64,000 nt of DNA. Source: Areca catechu. Lineage: Eukaryota > Streptophyta > Magnoliopsida > Arecales > Arecaceae. Of the stretch, positions 12,755 to 24,339 are shown piece after piece (the first letter of the stretch is position 1; each line of letters opens with the position of its first letter). The translations under genes were made by a program, and so were the position numbers. Where the stretch lies: NCBI GenBank assembly GCA_021397845.1, contig CM038047.1, positions 42,325,210-42,389,209 of the forward strand, in the 5' to 3' direction. The notes beneath the pieces were generated by a model. The model had not been told where the DNA came from, ran no database searches, and was given only the letters and a program-made list of their open reading frames with translations.

Positions 12755-15700
12755 CATTGGGCCATGCCGGGCCCAGCCTGGCCCAGGCCCACCGGGCCAC
12801 AGACTAAATGGGCCATGCCTAGCCCGGCCTGTTACTAAACAGGCAATGCCTGGCACGGCCTACTTAATTTGAAGTCCAAGCCCGGCACGGTCCCAGGCCC
12901 GGGGGGTGGCGGGTCGTGTCAGGCACGGCCCGTTGGCCCATCAGTCCATTTTTTTAATTATTTTTTTTAAAAAATGGGCCGGGCCTCCTGGCCCGTTAGG
13001 GATCATTACAGGTCGTACCAGGCACGACCCATTAGTGACCATTATGGGCCAGGCTTAGCATGGCCTGTTTGGCCCATTACAACTAGAAATAGTTATTTTG
13101 TTGGCTTTTTACTATTTTGACCCTCTCAACAGTCATAAAATGGCTAATTTAAGGGATATTTTGGAAAAATATTTTTTTGGAGTCCTATAAATATCCCTTT
13201 TCTCCTCCATTCTCACCATACCAAAATAATTCTTCTCTCCTTCTCTACTACTACTATTTCTCTTTCCTAGTAATATTTAGCAAGTGCTCTAGGCTTCTAG
13301 CAATTTAATTTTTAGTTTGCATTTAGCAAGTGTTCAAGTGCTATACAAGAGAAGGCTTTTATTGAGAAGTTAAAAGTATAAGAAAAAGAGAATGTCACTC
13401 CTTATTGAGAGCACAAGAGGAAGCTCACAAATCTTGGCTCTACCTCTGGTCCTCTACTCAATTCCTCCTTGTGGTTAGTTTTTATTTTTTGTATTCATTA
13501 ATTTAGATATGGCATCTTATGATGAAAGTCATTTTAGCATTCCTCCTATTTTTGAGAGAGAAGAAACTAATCCCCAAGTTCCTAATCCCTTTAGAACTAG
13601 TGAACCGAGTGAAGGTTAAACCTCTTCTCGTAAGAGGACTAGTGCTGTATGAAATGAATTTGATAGAATTATGGTTGATGGAGTCTGGAAAGCAAAATAT
13701 AAAAAAATGTACCAAACTTTATAGTTGTAGTAGTAGTGGGAGAACATGCCATTTTAAATCATAGGATGCATGATTCTTGTCTTCAAAGTATCCTTAATAT
13801 ACAAGGGGATCACTTGTAGGTAATTTTGTATATTATCATGAAAATCAAAGAAAATCACTTATAAAATGGATAATTAAGGATGAATTACCTTTTAGTTTTA
13901 TGAATCTTTTAATTTTGAAGAATATGTTCAATTAGCCCTACAACCTGCTTACAAAAGAACTAGTAGGCGTATATTTAGAAGAGTAGCTATGACTAACTTT
14001 TTAGCAATGAGACAAAGTTTAATTGAAACACTCTCTATTTTAAATACAAAAGTTTCATTAACTTTTGATATTTGGTCAGCATCTATAGATAGTAATTATT
14101 TTATTGCTATTACTGCTCATTATATTGATAATGATCGGTAATTAAATAAATATATTCTTGCTTTTTGTGCTTTTAATTTTTCACATTCTGGACAATGAAT
14201 TTCAAATATCATTTATCAAACTGCATGTTCATATAATATTAATGATAAAATATGTCTATTACTTTTAATAATGCATCTAATAATAATTTTACTATTGCAT
14301 TATTGAAGGACTCATTGCATCCCATATTAAATAAAAATTTATTATATATTAGATATACATGTTATATCTTAAAATCTTTCTGTTCAAGCTAGCATGGACA
14401 TGATTCAAGATGTCATTTCAAAAATTAGAAATGAGTTTTTTTTATTCATGCTTCAAGATCAAGACTTCAATAATTTAAGCAACTATGCATAGATCATGGT
14501 AAACATTTTAAAAAATTTAAACATGAGGTAATTACTCGTTGGAACTCAACATATAGCATGATACATGATACATACCTATATAAAAACTTATAAGTGCATA
14601 TATTAATGATCGTGGATTAGGCTTTACATTGACTGAAATTGATTGGAATAAAGGTAAAATTTTGAAAGATTTTTTGGTTAGTTTTTATAATGCTACTAAT
14701 GTTCTTTCTGATATTTATTATCTAACTTTATGTTCATTTTTACAACAAGCATATATAATTAGTCAAGAATTTGCAGAACATAGATATGATGATGTTTTAA
14801 TGCCTATTATTGAATAAATGGAATCTAAATGGAATGAGTATTGGGACTAGATATGTCCTATACATAACTTAGCTGCTGTATTTAATCCAAAAGTTAAATT
14901 GGGTGGCGTACTAATTTTACTTGATGCATATTAGAAAAATATGATTCAAGATCTTGAACTTGCTAAAATTAAGATAACACAACTTCTTTATGATATTTAT
15001 GCTTTATATTATGAAAAAATTCATGGATCTAGATTATCCGCACAAAGCTCTATTTCTTCTTTTAGTAGTTCTCGTTCGTCATCTATTTTTTCATTCATTG
15101 TACAGAGAAAACACACACATGCTTCAAGTTCATCTTCATCTTCTTCATCTTTAAGTAGTGAACTAGAATTTTATTTACGAAATAATCTTCGGTCTGCATA
15201 TGATGAAAATCAAATAGAGAGTCTAGATGTATTAGCTTGGTGGAAGAGTATTAAAAATCAATATCCTGTTATGTCTACCATTGCATGCGATATTTTAGCT
15301 ATGCCGATGTCCACAGTAGCATTAGAATCCGCTTTTAGTACAGGTCAGCATGTTCTTGATGAAAAGAGAAGTAGGATGACTGGCGATACGGTTAAGATGT
15401 TTCTCTGCTTCAAAGATTGATCGGATGCTGAGGCGAGACTTCAAGATAAAGGTGGACATCATACAAGATTCTCTGATGATGATGATACAAACACTACTGA
15501 TAATTTGTAAGATTTTGATCATTATTTTTAATTCTTATTTTTTTTATAATTATACATTTTTATTTTTTTAATTGTTAAAGTGAGTCATCTCTATTTTCTT
15601 CTCCTCTCTTATTGTATTCTAGAGGTCAGGCCTAGCTCCCCTCCCTTTATATACCATTTTGATTTAAATTAATAAATTGGTAGGGATTTATGCCAAACCC

Positions 15701-16059
15701 TCCATCATTAAGGTGGCTTTATATTAATAAATCCTTAGTTCCCAACATTTTTTTAATTTATAAAAAAATCTTTTATAAATAAAAAAATTATTTCCATTTA
15801 TTTTAAGGGGGCCGGGCCATGCCTGGCCTGGCCCAGGCCCTTGGCCCTTGTGGGCTATGCCGTGCCGGGCCTAGCCCAGGCCCTTATGGGCCGTGCTGGC
15901 TTGGTCCACGGGCTAGAAATCCTTAACCCAGTCCAGCTCCCTTTTATGGGCCGTGCCAGGCATGGCCCGTTATTGTAGCAAGTGGGCTGTGCATGGCATG
16001 GCCCGCTTCATGCCGGGCGGTGCCGGGCCATGGGTGGCCCGACCCAATGCCCACCTCTA
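12755..16059 (+). mobile_element. hAT-superfamily DNA transposon, 3.3 kb, degenerate
   Basis: The ends form an imperfect terminal inverted repeat. The left end reads TAGACTTGGGCATTGGG and the reverse complement of the right end reads TAGAGGTGGGCATTGGG. An 8-bp duplication flanks it. Both subterminal regions (12770-13080 and about 15800-16050) are crowded with GGGCC, GGCCC and CCGGGC clusters, typical of some plant hAT families. The transposase pseudogene lies between them on the plus strand. Confidence 0.9.
13509..15420 (+). pseudogene. hAT transposase (BED finger plus dimerisation domain), broken
   Basis: Cut-and-paste transposase of the Ac/RICESLEEPER type. The start MASYDESHFSIPPIF at 13509 is followed by a stop near 13618. 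A BED-like zinc finger can be pieced together from two frames around 13680-13780 (VWKAK, SCSSSGRTCHFK). A central stretch containing RRIFRRVAMTNFLAMRQSL and FDIWSAS follows around 13960-14090. The C-terminal hAT dimerisation domain is still open at 14941-15420: ESLDVLAWWKSIKNQYPV, MPMSTVALESAFSTG and DEKRSRM. The span of 1.9 kb fits a normal hAT transposase of about 640 residues. Many stops and frameshifts lie in the middle. Confidence 0.85.
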
Positions 16060-16528
16060 GTCTCCCACCTCTCTTGTCCTCCGGTTGATTGATACAATTG
16101 AAGTCCTCTGTCACTACACTAGGAATGCCCTGACCCACCAAGACAGAGACCTCTTCTTAGAGAATCCTACAATCCTTGTAACCAGTGCTGGCATAAACCC
16201 TTGAAAGGAGCTAGGTAGGGCCATTGGGCTTAGATACAACAATGGCCACATGCTGAGTACAATGGTAAACTACATCAACCCTGACTACTCCTAGGTTCCA
16301 AACAACAATAATTCCTCCTGATAGACCCTCCGATTCAATGGCATAAAAGTCCCACTTGGAAAGGAGGCACCGTCTGACATGATCCAAGCTAGATCCTCCA
16401 AGTCTGGTTTCGAGAAAAATGCATAAATCAGGATGATACAACATACCTAACCTTTAAAAAGTAGAGTGGAAGGAAGGTTTCCCCGCCCCCCGCACATTCC
16501 ACACCAAGGTTTTCATTAAAACAACGAA

Positions 16529-17990
16529 CTAGATCTGTTCATCCCTGTAAGCATCAGCCTCCCCATGGCCTTCATCACTCGCATTCAGTAGCAATATAGA
16601 ATCCCTATTGGCAAACAACACTGTCTTCACCTGTTCGGCAATAGCTTCATGTCCCACATTTTCACCGCTAGACCCCTCCACCCATTTCCCCTGAGCTAAG
16701 CGGAGGGAATTATGATCCACCATCTCCTTAGGCCACACGGTAGATTTTTGTTCCCCCTTCGCTTCAGACTTCTCACCAGAAAAGTCTGCTCCCTGTTTAG
16801 AGGAGCAAAGAGACCTGGGACCCCCACTACTAATGGTCCTCCGTTCCCCAACCAAACCCATCGAACTATCCCCAACTATACCCTTCCTCCTAGCCACCAC
16901 CATAGCAAGACAACCCGCACTAATGCCGGCACTAGAAGACTTCTCAGACACAGGATCCCCAGAAACCGGGGTAGAAGGATGATTCCCATTAGACTGAGTA
17001 GAATCCTTTGCCTTAGAGAGTGGATCCCGCTTGATAGAGCTGCCAACAGAGCCTCCAGACATATAAGGATTAGGAACACTGAGCTAGTTGACGACAACCA
17101 TAGTAGTTGGGGAAGAGCCTTTGGACATTGACGGGCTTTAGAAGGAAGAGGACGGAGACTTTGGCGGGCTGCGGGCCCACTTCAGGTTCAGGGCTCCATG
17201 CTCGACCATCACTAGATCCCGTGGCCCATTTTCATAGGGGAGGCCCAGCTCCATCGCTCCACCAAATGGGCTAAGGGCACCGAAGGCAGAGCGAACCTGC
17301 AGGTCATCGGCAGCAGCACCCCTCGCGGTCATCCCAGGAGACCGTCGGCGCGCGACTTTGGATGGTTTCTACCAGCCATCCGAGTCAGGAGGTGAATTGG
17401 GTGGAGAAGAGGTGTTTCTAGGGGAACTAGGCATCGGGAAAGAGGAGTTAGGGTTCGAGGACTCCGGACCGTGCTTCGCCTCCTTGTCCGAATCCCTTCT
17501 TGCCTTGGCCGGGATATTTGTTTGTCGAGGCTGCCGGATCTTAGTGGTAACCAGCCAAGAGCCAAGCTTCGGGCGACCACCCTCAGTAGCTGCCGGTTCT
17601 TCAGCCATGACCGATGCTGCATCCACCGTAGATGGGTCCAAGTTGACCGAAGCCAGGTTGTGTGGACGCAGAGGGGAGCCACTGTTGTCAGAAGATCCCT
17701 CCCCGCCACGGAACCTGCAACCTTCGTCAGAGTGCCCCAACCTTCTACAGCAAAAGCAAACAACGGGGATGTTCTCAAATACGAATTATTGCCAGAAATT
17801 GTGCCTCCTCCCATGGATCAGAACTCCCGGTTTCAATGGCTGACCCGCGTCGATCTCCACTTTAATCCGGGCATACCCTATAGTCATCTGGTAAGAGGTA
17901 CGACCAAGAAAATCCCGGATAATATGGGTAAGCTAGGATTGTCACCGCTTGATAGATACTTTCCAAGATGAACTCTTGTAAGTTGATGCT
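16529..17990 (-). pseudogene. LINE ORF1: DUF4283 / CCHC zinc-knuckle protein
   Basis: LINE ORF1 proteins bind the element RNA. Around 17860-17780 a broken frame reads ARIKVEIDAGQPLKPGVLI, the typical end of the plant DUF4283 domain. It is followed by CFCCRRLGHSDEGC near 17750-17710, which fits C-x2-C-x4-H-x4-C exactly. Downstream is a long Ser/Pro/Gly-rich tail ending near 16529, just before the ORF2 start at 16516. Stops are present in DUF4283 and between segments, so no full-length product can be made. The N-terminus was not located. Confidence 0.7.
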
Positions 17991-18150
17991 CAGGAAGGTC
18001 ATGGTCCAACTTAGTAATTATAAAATCCATCATGAGATTGAGAACAAACCAAGAGCTCAGCTTCACAATGATTTAATTAAGAGCTTTCAAAAGCTTGCAT
18101 CAAATCTAGGAGGACGTGGTTCTTGTTATATTAAGATCCCCCACAATACC

Positions 18151-18710
18151 ATATATTAGGCCCCATGGTAACAGGAAATGTAGAATATTTGAGCATAAAT
18201 AACCTGGGTTAAAGTCATAGATGTCACTAACAATAGACATAAAGTCACAGATATCACCGGGAATAGACATCGTAACTGTCTATTACTTACAAAAGAAATG
18301 ATTGAAATTGCATTTTGACAAACTAAACATGTTTGGATTATAAAATATTTTATTACGGTGGTGTCAGCTACGATGCAAGCAGTTACTTCAAAATCTTTGT
18401 TTTCTGTGTCCATCTTGACATGAGAGAGACTATCTGCAGTAGTTTCTTTGTTTTGCATAACAGACTCTAAAGTCACGATCTACCACAAAAGATCTTATAA
18501 AGATTGAAATGTAATAGTACACACAATAAACATTATCCATAATCAAATGTATTCCATATATTTGTGAGTGATTATATAAATCTTGATTGTCCATCACTTC
18601 GTATCTAGATCCATGTTCTCCATTATACACAAACAGAACAGCTAAAATTTGGTTCATTCAATGATCACATCATCCCTTCTTTCTTTCTTTCTTTTTTCTT
18701 CTTCTTCAAT
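18151..18710. other. Unassigned sequence with a short minus-strand reading
   Basis: The minus strand from about 18476 reads TLESVMQNKETTADSL and continues open for about 40 residues that look coding-like, then becomes hydrophobic and probably intronic. I do not recognise a family. It lies between the LINE 5' region and a retroposon tail. Confidence 0.3.
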
Positions 18711-18990
18711 TTTTTTTTTTGATGAAACAAAAGGATAGAGGGGTAAACCCCGGTATAGCTCTACATTCTGGTTCCCAACCTGTTAAGTGATTGTTCGATT
18801 CGGACCGTAAATTTTTTTGTGTAGTCTCCCCATCAATCGGTGAGTACGTTAATCAACCGCACTACGGTGCCAGAGTTATAGCCGCTCCGCCTCCCAGTCA
18901 TGTATGATCACACTATCCTTGCCTTAAATAACAAGACCGAATATGAAGTATTAGATGAGGTAGCCACAGTTGAGTAATGGAGGGACTTGC
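18711..18990 (-). mobile_element. 3' fragment of a LINE or SINE with poly(A) tail
   Basis: Read on the minus strand, a non-coding body ends in CTTTTGTTTCATC followed by a run of A (T-run at 18711-18720 on plus). That is the usual look of a plant non-LTR retroposon 3' end. No box A/B pair was clearly seen, so LINE 3' UTR and SINE cannot be separated. Confidence 0.5.
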
Positions 18991-19317
18991 CTTTTAGACA
19001 GACCTCTTCACCTTGATGAAACAGAAGCTCTCCTCGGTTCATTGCATATTCTGGAACTTCTCGGGGATTTGAAAACAAGTCATAGGACTCCTGGTTTTGT
19101 GGAGAGGAATGATGAATAGCAGCACATAAAGAAGAACCAAGACAGGAAGATCGATCCTACTCAAGAAAGAAAGAAGAGTGGCCCGAAAGGAAAGAAGTAA
19201 AATTAGAACTTTGGCTCCTCTTGCTTTCAAGGTATTGTAGACCTCAAGATTGCCATAGAACTTTGCATCTGCAATGGCCTACCATGCAATAAACATGGTA
19301 TTGGAAAAACAATAATG
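18991..19317. other. No recognisable feature
   Basis: A short hydrophobic frame exists on the minus strand (19039-19230, rich in Leu), but nothing links it to a known family. I see nothing else here. Confidence 0.4.
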
Positions 19318-21283
19318 TGTCATGCCCCAAATTCAATATTGGTTAGGCCACGCGACCGGCCATACAAATCCAAGAATACATACTAGAAATTATATAAGGT
19401 CTTAAAAATCGACTACAATTTTAATTTCTAAAAATAATATTGATCACAATTCATAAGAGAATGTCTAATATAAAGAAAATAATAAAACTCATATAATTAT
19501 AAATTTAGTTATTCTTTAATCATTCGATTGGTATCAATAATTCTCTATATTTTTATCTTTTCACTTGTAAATTCATTGAGCATCCTGCAATTCTAAAGAA
19601 AAGAAAATAGGAGTGTAAGCTTTACAACCTAGTAAGAATCCCATACACTCATACTAGTATAATATAATAGAATTCGAAAATAATAGTAAACAATATCAAA
19701 CAGAACATAAGTCTTAAAATCTCATGTCAAGTAATCAAGATAACTCAATATTGATATATACAAAAATATGCATCAATTAATATCAAACATCCATCTCATT
19801 TAAAAATGAAACATCACATTTGTCATTATGTAAAATCTCCTTTTTTTTTCTTTATTATTATTTTACCTTTTATTATCCATATCTCATTAACATGATCCAG
19901 ATCAACTACTATTATCTTTTTAGGGTTTTGGACTAATCATGACAAAGCTCCAGTCCGTGATTAGTAATCTCAAAATTGACTATGTACTATCTGTCCATGG
20001 CCAAACTATTCTATGTACTATCCGCTCGTGGGTCAGCTATCACACTTACTATCTGCCCGTGGCTCGGCTATTCTACATACTATTAGTTCATGGCTCGGCT
20101 ATCCAATGTACTATCAGCCCGTGGCTTGGCTGTCCCATGTATTATCCGTCCGTGGCTCAGCTATTCCATGTATTATCCATCTATGGCTTGGCGATCCCAT
20201 GTATTATCCATCCATGACTCGATTGTTCTCTATTTGGTATGGCTAGTCCAAATACTTTTTTCTTGAATATCATTTAAATCAATTATCAACATAGTATCAA
20301 ATCATATTCTTTTTTTTAGGATTTTTGATAGGCGGTATCATGATCTAACTCATCCGAAAAATAATCGTATTGATACAAACATATTATACGAGAGCTATAA
20401 ATAATCATACCGGCAATTTATAAAACAAATATACATCATGAAAAATCGAAGTCATGTAGTGCATAAATAATCATGCATGCCAATGATCATGTCCAAGGAT
20501 CAAATCATGCAATGTAAATATATATATATATATAAATTGATGATCGTGTCGAAGAACTCTTACCTTTACTCGGAACATATTTAATATGTCCGATATTAGT
20601 CTGTATCCGGATTCTCGATCTAGATGCTATGGAACTTGCTCAATACTCTCCTGCTCGAAAAATTATTCTCCTACATAATAATCTTATTTTTAATAAATAA
20701 TTTCATTATATGATAGTTATAGATACAGAACCCTCTACTCGAATTCTATTAGTTGTCCACCTACCGATCCTTGATCACAACTTCACAACTTTCCTAATCT
20801 CTAGGAGAGAGAAATTTTTAGAGAAAAAAAATTATAGAGAAAAAATAGAGAGAGAAAATGAAGAGAGAAATTTCTTTTTCTTTTCCTTCTCCTTTTTTTT
20901 TTTTTTTTTTTCCTTCCTCTCTTCTTCTCTTCCTTTTCTTTTCTCTTTTTCTTTTTCTGGTTCTCTTTTTAATGGAATAGAGGACCCTGTGGTCCTTGTT
21001 CGTTCGCTGGATTGGAGATCATGGCTATGGCCGGGAGCGATCGGGGTTGGAGCCATGGTTTTGCTAGTGGCCGAGGGAGGAGGAGTGGAAGTCGTTCCGG
21101 GAGATGAGGAGTGGGTTAGTGGTGTCCTTGTTTGGGGTTTGACGGAGAAGAGGAGAGGGGAGAGGATTTATAGGTCTATTCCTTGGATTTTGCTAGAGTC
21201 CAGCTTCCTCTAAGAGTTCTCCTAATTCTGATGGGATCGTGAGAGGAGGAGATAGACTACCATGGGAGACCTCTCACACGTAG
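19318..21283 (-). mobile_element. Candidate LTR (gypsy-like), possibly solo, with internal 31-bp array
   Basis: The left edge reads TGTCATGCCCC; its complement ends in GGGGCATGACA, a common gypsy LTR terminus. A possible opposite end is the ACGTAGACA at about 21275-21283, which complements TGTCTACGT. The inside is AT-rich, holds a 31-bp tandem array and a T/C-rich tract at 20870-20960, and lacks credible coding. No target duplication matched, so the right border is a guess. Confidence 0.45.
19985..20232. repeat. 31-bp tandem array, eight units
   Basis: The TACTAT or TATTAT anchor occurs at 19985, 20016, 20047, 20078, 20109, 20140, 20171 and 20202, exactly 31 bp apart each time. Consensus elements are TACTATC, CCGTGGCTCGGCTATCC and CATG. 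Units differ by a few substitutions but no indels. Confidence 0.92.
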
Positions 21284-21425
21284 ACAGGGCTAAAAAAATC
21301 AAGGTTATCGTACAATGTATAAAGATAGCGAAAATCTAAGAAAATGATTTTAGTTACCAAGCTGGCACTAAATAATGAAAGTAAGTTTCAATACAGCTTA
21401 GTTCTGGCAATATTAACGTTGAATT

Positions 21426-21880
21426 TTGCTAAAAAAAGCATCGGTTTTCACCATCGAAGACATATGCAACCAAGAAGTTGAAGATCCAGAAAGAAGGAAT
21501 GCTCACGGGCCTCACATCGATGTTCGAACTCTCGCCGAGCAACAGCTTAACAACATCGACATGCCCCTCACAAGCAGTGATATGAAGCACAATCCTCCCA
21601 TATATCCAGATCAATTCTATTCACATCAATGCCATCCTTCGGGATCTCTCTGAAAGGCCATGAATAGTAGCTGCAATGCAGAGTCGAGATTCTCTGGCAC
21701 CATGAACAACTCCTTGACTAGGCTCTGGCAATCAAGTGATGACTGCCGACTAAAGGTGAATTGGATCGCATTGATGAGCCATGGATCTAATGACAGGTTC
21801 CTGTGGAGTCGAGGACTAGCTGCCACAAGATACCTTGCTTCGGTTGAGCCGCTTTTTCCATCTCCTCGAGATTAAAATCT
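21426..21880 (-). pseudogene. Fragment of ankyrin-repeat Raf-like (integrin-linked) kinase gene
   Basis: On the minus strand broken frames read LSLDPWLINAIQFTFSRQSS and VPENLDSALQLLFMAF, then GIDVNRIDLDIWEDC, then ACEGHVDVVKLLL. In plant integrin-linked-kinase-like proteins a SLDP..FSRQSSLDP N-terminus is followed by VPENLDS..LLF and an ankyrin repeat of the form DVNSIDLDGRTALHIAACEGHVDVV. The order matches, with frameshifts near 21650 and 21540 and stops in each frame. Only the N-terminus and first ankyrin repeat are present; no kinase domain lies nearby. It ends against the LTR of the Copia element at 22039. The family match is from memory of conserved motifs. Confidence 0.6.
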
Positions 21881-22038
21881 CGAATCAAGCCCCAATTTTA
21901 GAACTTGATCTACTTTGTTAAAGATTTCATGCATGAAATTAAAGCATCCATCTAATAAAAAGGACCAAAGTCTCTCAGCAAGCAATGACAAAAAATTGAT
22001 GGAACTGGATGATTTTCTCCTTTTATTATACAAGGGGA
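21881..22038. other. Short unassigned spacer between kinase fragment and Copia LTR
   Basis: Non-coding; it may be intron sequence of the kinase fragment. Confidence 0.3.
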
Positions 22039-22378
22039 GTATACATCTTGAAGGGTTCGATATTCATTGATTTGTATCCATTACTGATGATTCAATGATA
22101 TATATATATACACACACGATGGCCACGTTACAAATTAGGAAGGAAATGATCATGCTACCAGATAGAAAGAAAATTATCATGCTATAAAATAGAAATTTAA
22201 AATAATACGGATTCTTTTTTTTTTACTTGAATTCAAATTCAAAATTTGAATTTGAATTAATATTAAAATTATTTTTCTTATTTTTCTTGCACATGTCATT
22301 CAAATTTAAATTCAAAATTTGAATTTGAATACCTAATATAATGCCTGATTGTCTACATAATTTATCCATTAATATTCA
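22039..22378 (-). repeat. 3' LTR of the Copia element
   Basis: About 340 bp, matching 26475-26804 in order and content with clear divergence. Two 13-bp-arm palindromes lie at 22231-22257 and near 22298-22330. Confidence 0.75.
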
Positions 22379-22439
22379 TCCTCAAATTGGAGCATGAAGA
22401 TTAAAAATGCTCGACCTGGATAAGAGATGATAAAATTGG

Positions 22440-23990
22440 TTCTTTTCGAGTACCTTGGTAGACGTATTTGCTAGTTTTTGCTTGGTAGGGATGTATTGAG
22501 CAATGAGTTCATTGGATTAGATCCGTTCACAAATAAAATGATAATCAATTTCAATATACTTAGTTCTTTCATGGAAAATCAAATTAAAAGCAATGTAAAG
22601 AGATGCTCGGTTATCATAATGAAGCTGTATGGGACATGTAAGAGAAGCATGCAAATCAAAGAGAAAAGCTTAAAGCTAGAGGTGCTCACTAATGATAGTA
22701 GACATAGCTCTATATTCGACTTCAGCAGAAGAGCGTGAGACTGTAATTTATTTCTTAGTTTTCCAAGAAAGTGGATAATGCCCAAAGATGGTAAAATAAC
22801 TAGTGGTGGAGGAATGGGTAGCGGGAAAACTCATCCAATCAGAGTCACAATAAGTGGCTAAGGACAGTTCACTTGATGCATGAAGAAATATACCTTGTCT
22901 TGGTATTGTTTTGAGATAGCAAAGAACTTGCATGGTAGCATCAAAGTGTGGTTGGAAGGGATGATGCATGAATTGGCTAAGAACGTAGACTGAATAACAT
23001 TGATCTGGATGAGTAATTATTAAGTAGATCAGCTTACCAACTAAGTGCCTGTATAGAGAAGTATCAACCACCTGTAGACCAATGGCACTAGATAAAGAAT
23101 GATGTTGTTTCATTGAAAATGTACACGGCTTGGCTCCTAGCATGCCTGTCTTGAAAAGGATGTCAAGAGCATATTTTCTTTGACTGAGCACAATGCCATA
23201 TGGTGATCCGATAACTTCAATTCCCAAAAAATATTTTAATGGGCTTAGATCTTTGATACAAAATTGAGAGTGTAGATAAGTCCTGGCAGAAGAGATGCAG
23301 ATGGGATCATTTCCGGTAAGAATAATATCATTCATATAGACTAAGATAAGGATTGTATTCTCCCCTTAAGCATGAGTGAATAAAGAGTAATCGGCCTTGG
23401 ATTGTTTAAAACCAAACTAGATAATAGAGGAGGTAAAATTTTCAAACCAATTATGAGATGCTTGTTTGAGTTCATATAAAGACTTGTTCAATCTATAAAC
23501 TCGTGTATTACCTGAGCATGTAAGCCCTTGAGGAATATGCATGAAAATCTCTTCATGCAAATCACCTTGCAAGAAGACATTATTGATATCCAGTCGGTGT
23601 AATTCCCATTTATGTATAGCTACTACTACTAACGGATATCACATAGTGACTAATTTAGCAAGGGGTGCAAATATCTCATGATTGTTAACATCTTCCACTT
23701 GGGTATAACCTTTAGCAACTAGTCATGCTTTGTAGTGAACAATTGAACTGTCTGCCTTGTACTTTATGCAATACACTTATTTGAAATCAATAGCTCTTTT
23801 TCCAAGTGATAAATCAACCAAAGTCCATGTTCGATTTTTTTTTTCTAATGCTATAATCTCTGTTGCCATTGCCTCACACCACTTTGGATTTTTAGTGGTT
23901 TGTAAAAACTGTTTTGGCTCATTAATAGAACTGATTGCTGCCAAGAAAGCTAGATGTCAAGGAGAAAATTTATCATAATAAACAAAAATT
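22440..23990 (-). pseudogene. Copia reverse transcriptase and RNase H
   Basis: The frame at 22748-23335 reads NDIILTGNDPICISSA, LKYFLGIEVIGSPYGI and LYRHLVGKLIYLIITHPD, then the RNase H start ATYCDSDWMSFPATHSSTTS. RNase H continues with stops to about 22440 (SAEVEYRAM, DNRASLYIA). The catalytic box reads YMNDI where active Copia RT has YVDDI, so the first catalytic Asp is Asn. Upstream RT sequence to 23990 is present but frameshifted. Confidence 0.85.
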
Positions 23991-24339
23991 GAGAGATGAT
24001 ACAGGATAGCTAAAGGAGCTATTGGAGCGATAGATTGTGAGGGATAGAGTGAAGGTGGCAATTGGAAGGCATAATTAGATGGACTGGATTAGTATTTATC
24101 GAGTTTGAGTAGATCTAATGACCGTGGTTCAAGAATTTGTTTATGCTTAACAAGAAAAGGTTCTGTTGGAAGCATTTTAGATGAATTATTTGAATCTATA
24201 AAAGGTTTGAATGTGGGATTGGTAGTAGGTATATACAATGGTGGATCATTAATAATGGATAATGGAATAATTGAATTGATTCTCTGGCTATTACATACTG
24301 ACTCTGTCATGGAAGAAGAGCAATATAAAAAAATATATT

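Larger units (their letters stand above)
12747..16067. repeat. 8-bp target site duplication of the hAT element
   Basis: GTCTCCTA (12747-12754) lies immediately left of the terminal repeat and GTCTCCCA (16060-16067) immediately right of it. Seven of eight positions match. An 8-bp duplication is diagnostic of hAT insertions. Removing the element and one copy rejoins the LINE endonuclease reading. Confidence 0.85.
9150..16516 (-). pseudogene. LINE ORF2: endonuclease, reverse transcriptase, RNase H (interrupted)
   Basis: ORF2 starts MKTLVWNVRGAGKPSF at 16516, the usual start of the plant LINE endonuclease. FLETRLGG and EDFNCINQPEDKRGG follow, and the frame is then broken at 16060 by the hAT insertion. 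It resumes left of 12747 with SNGLVDLGFVGPHFT and an SDH-like site mutated to GFDHYPILL. RT motifs are PDSWKQTFITLIPKH and GHYRPISLCNTLYK (near 11700), AYDRMHWSFLEKAL, and the catalytic box read as FANDCLLLG instead of FADD (near 11130). A zf-RVT-like region (about 9870-10065, FLWRVTWRRLPMRAFL) and an RNase H-like C-terminus with YREANSAVDWV (about 9170-9570) close the protein. The reading is frameshifted and has many stops. Confidence 0.85.
9057..18150 (-). mobile_element. LINE (non-LTR retrotransposon), degenerate, split by a hAT insertion
   Basis: A full LINE order reads leftward: ORF1 with DUF4283-like sequence and a CCHC knuckle (16529 to about 17990), then ORF2 from 16516 with endonuclease, reverse transcriptase, zf-RVT-like region and RNase H (ending about 9170). 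A T-run at 9057-9069 is the complement of a poly(A) tail. The hAT element at 12755-16059 interrupts it inside the endonuclease. Numerous stops and frameshifts show it is inactive. The 5' (right) border is uncertain and no LINE target duplication was found. Confidence 0.85.

Noticed and set aside
19985..20232. CRISPR-like regular array
   Set aside because: Units are contiguous with no unique spacers and lie in plant LTR-like DNA; it is an ordinary tandem repeat.
20710..21213. Phe/Ser-rich frame on plus
   Set aside because: Low-complexity T/C tract inside an LTR-like block, no family resemblance.
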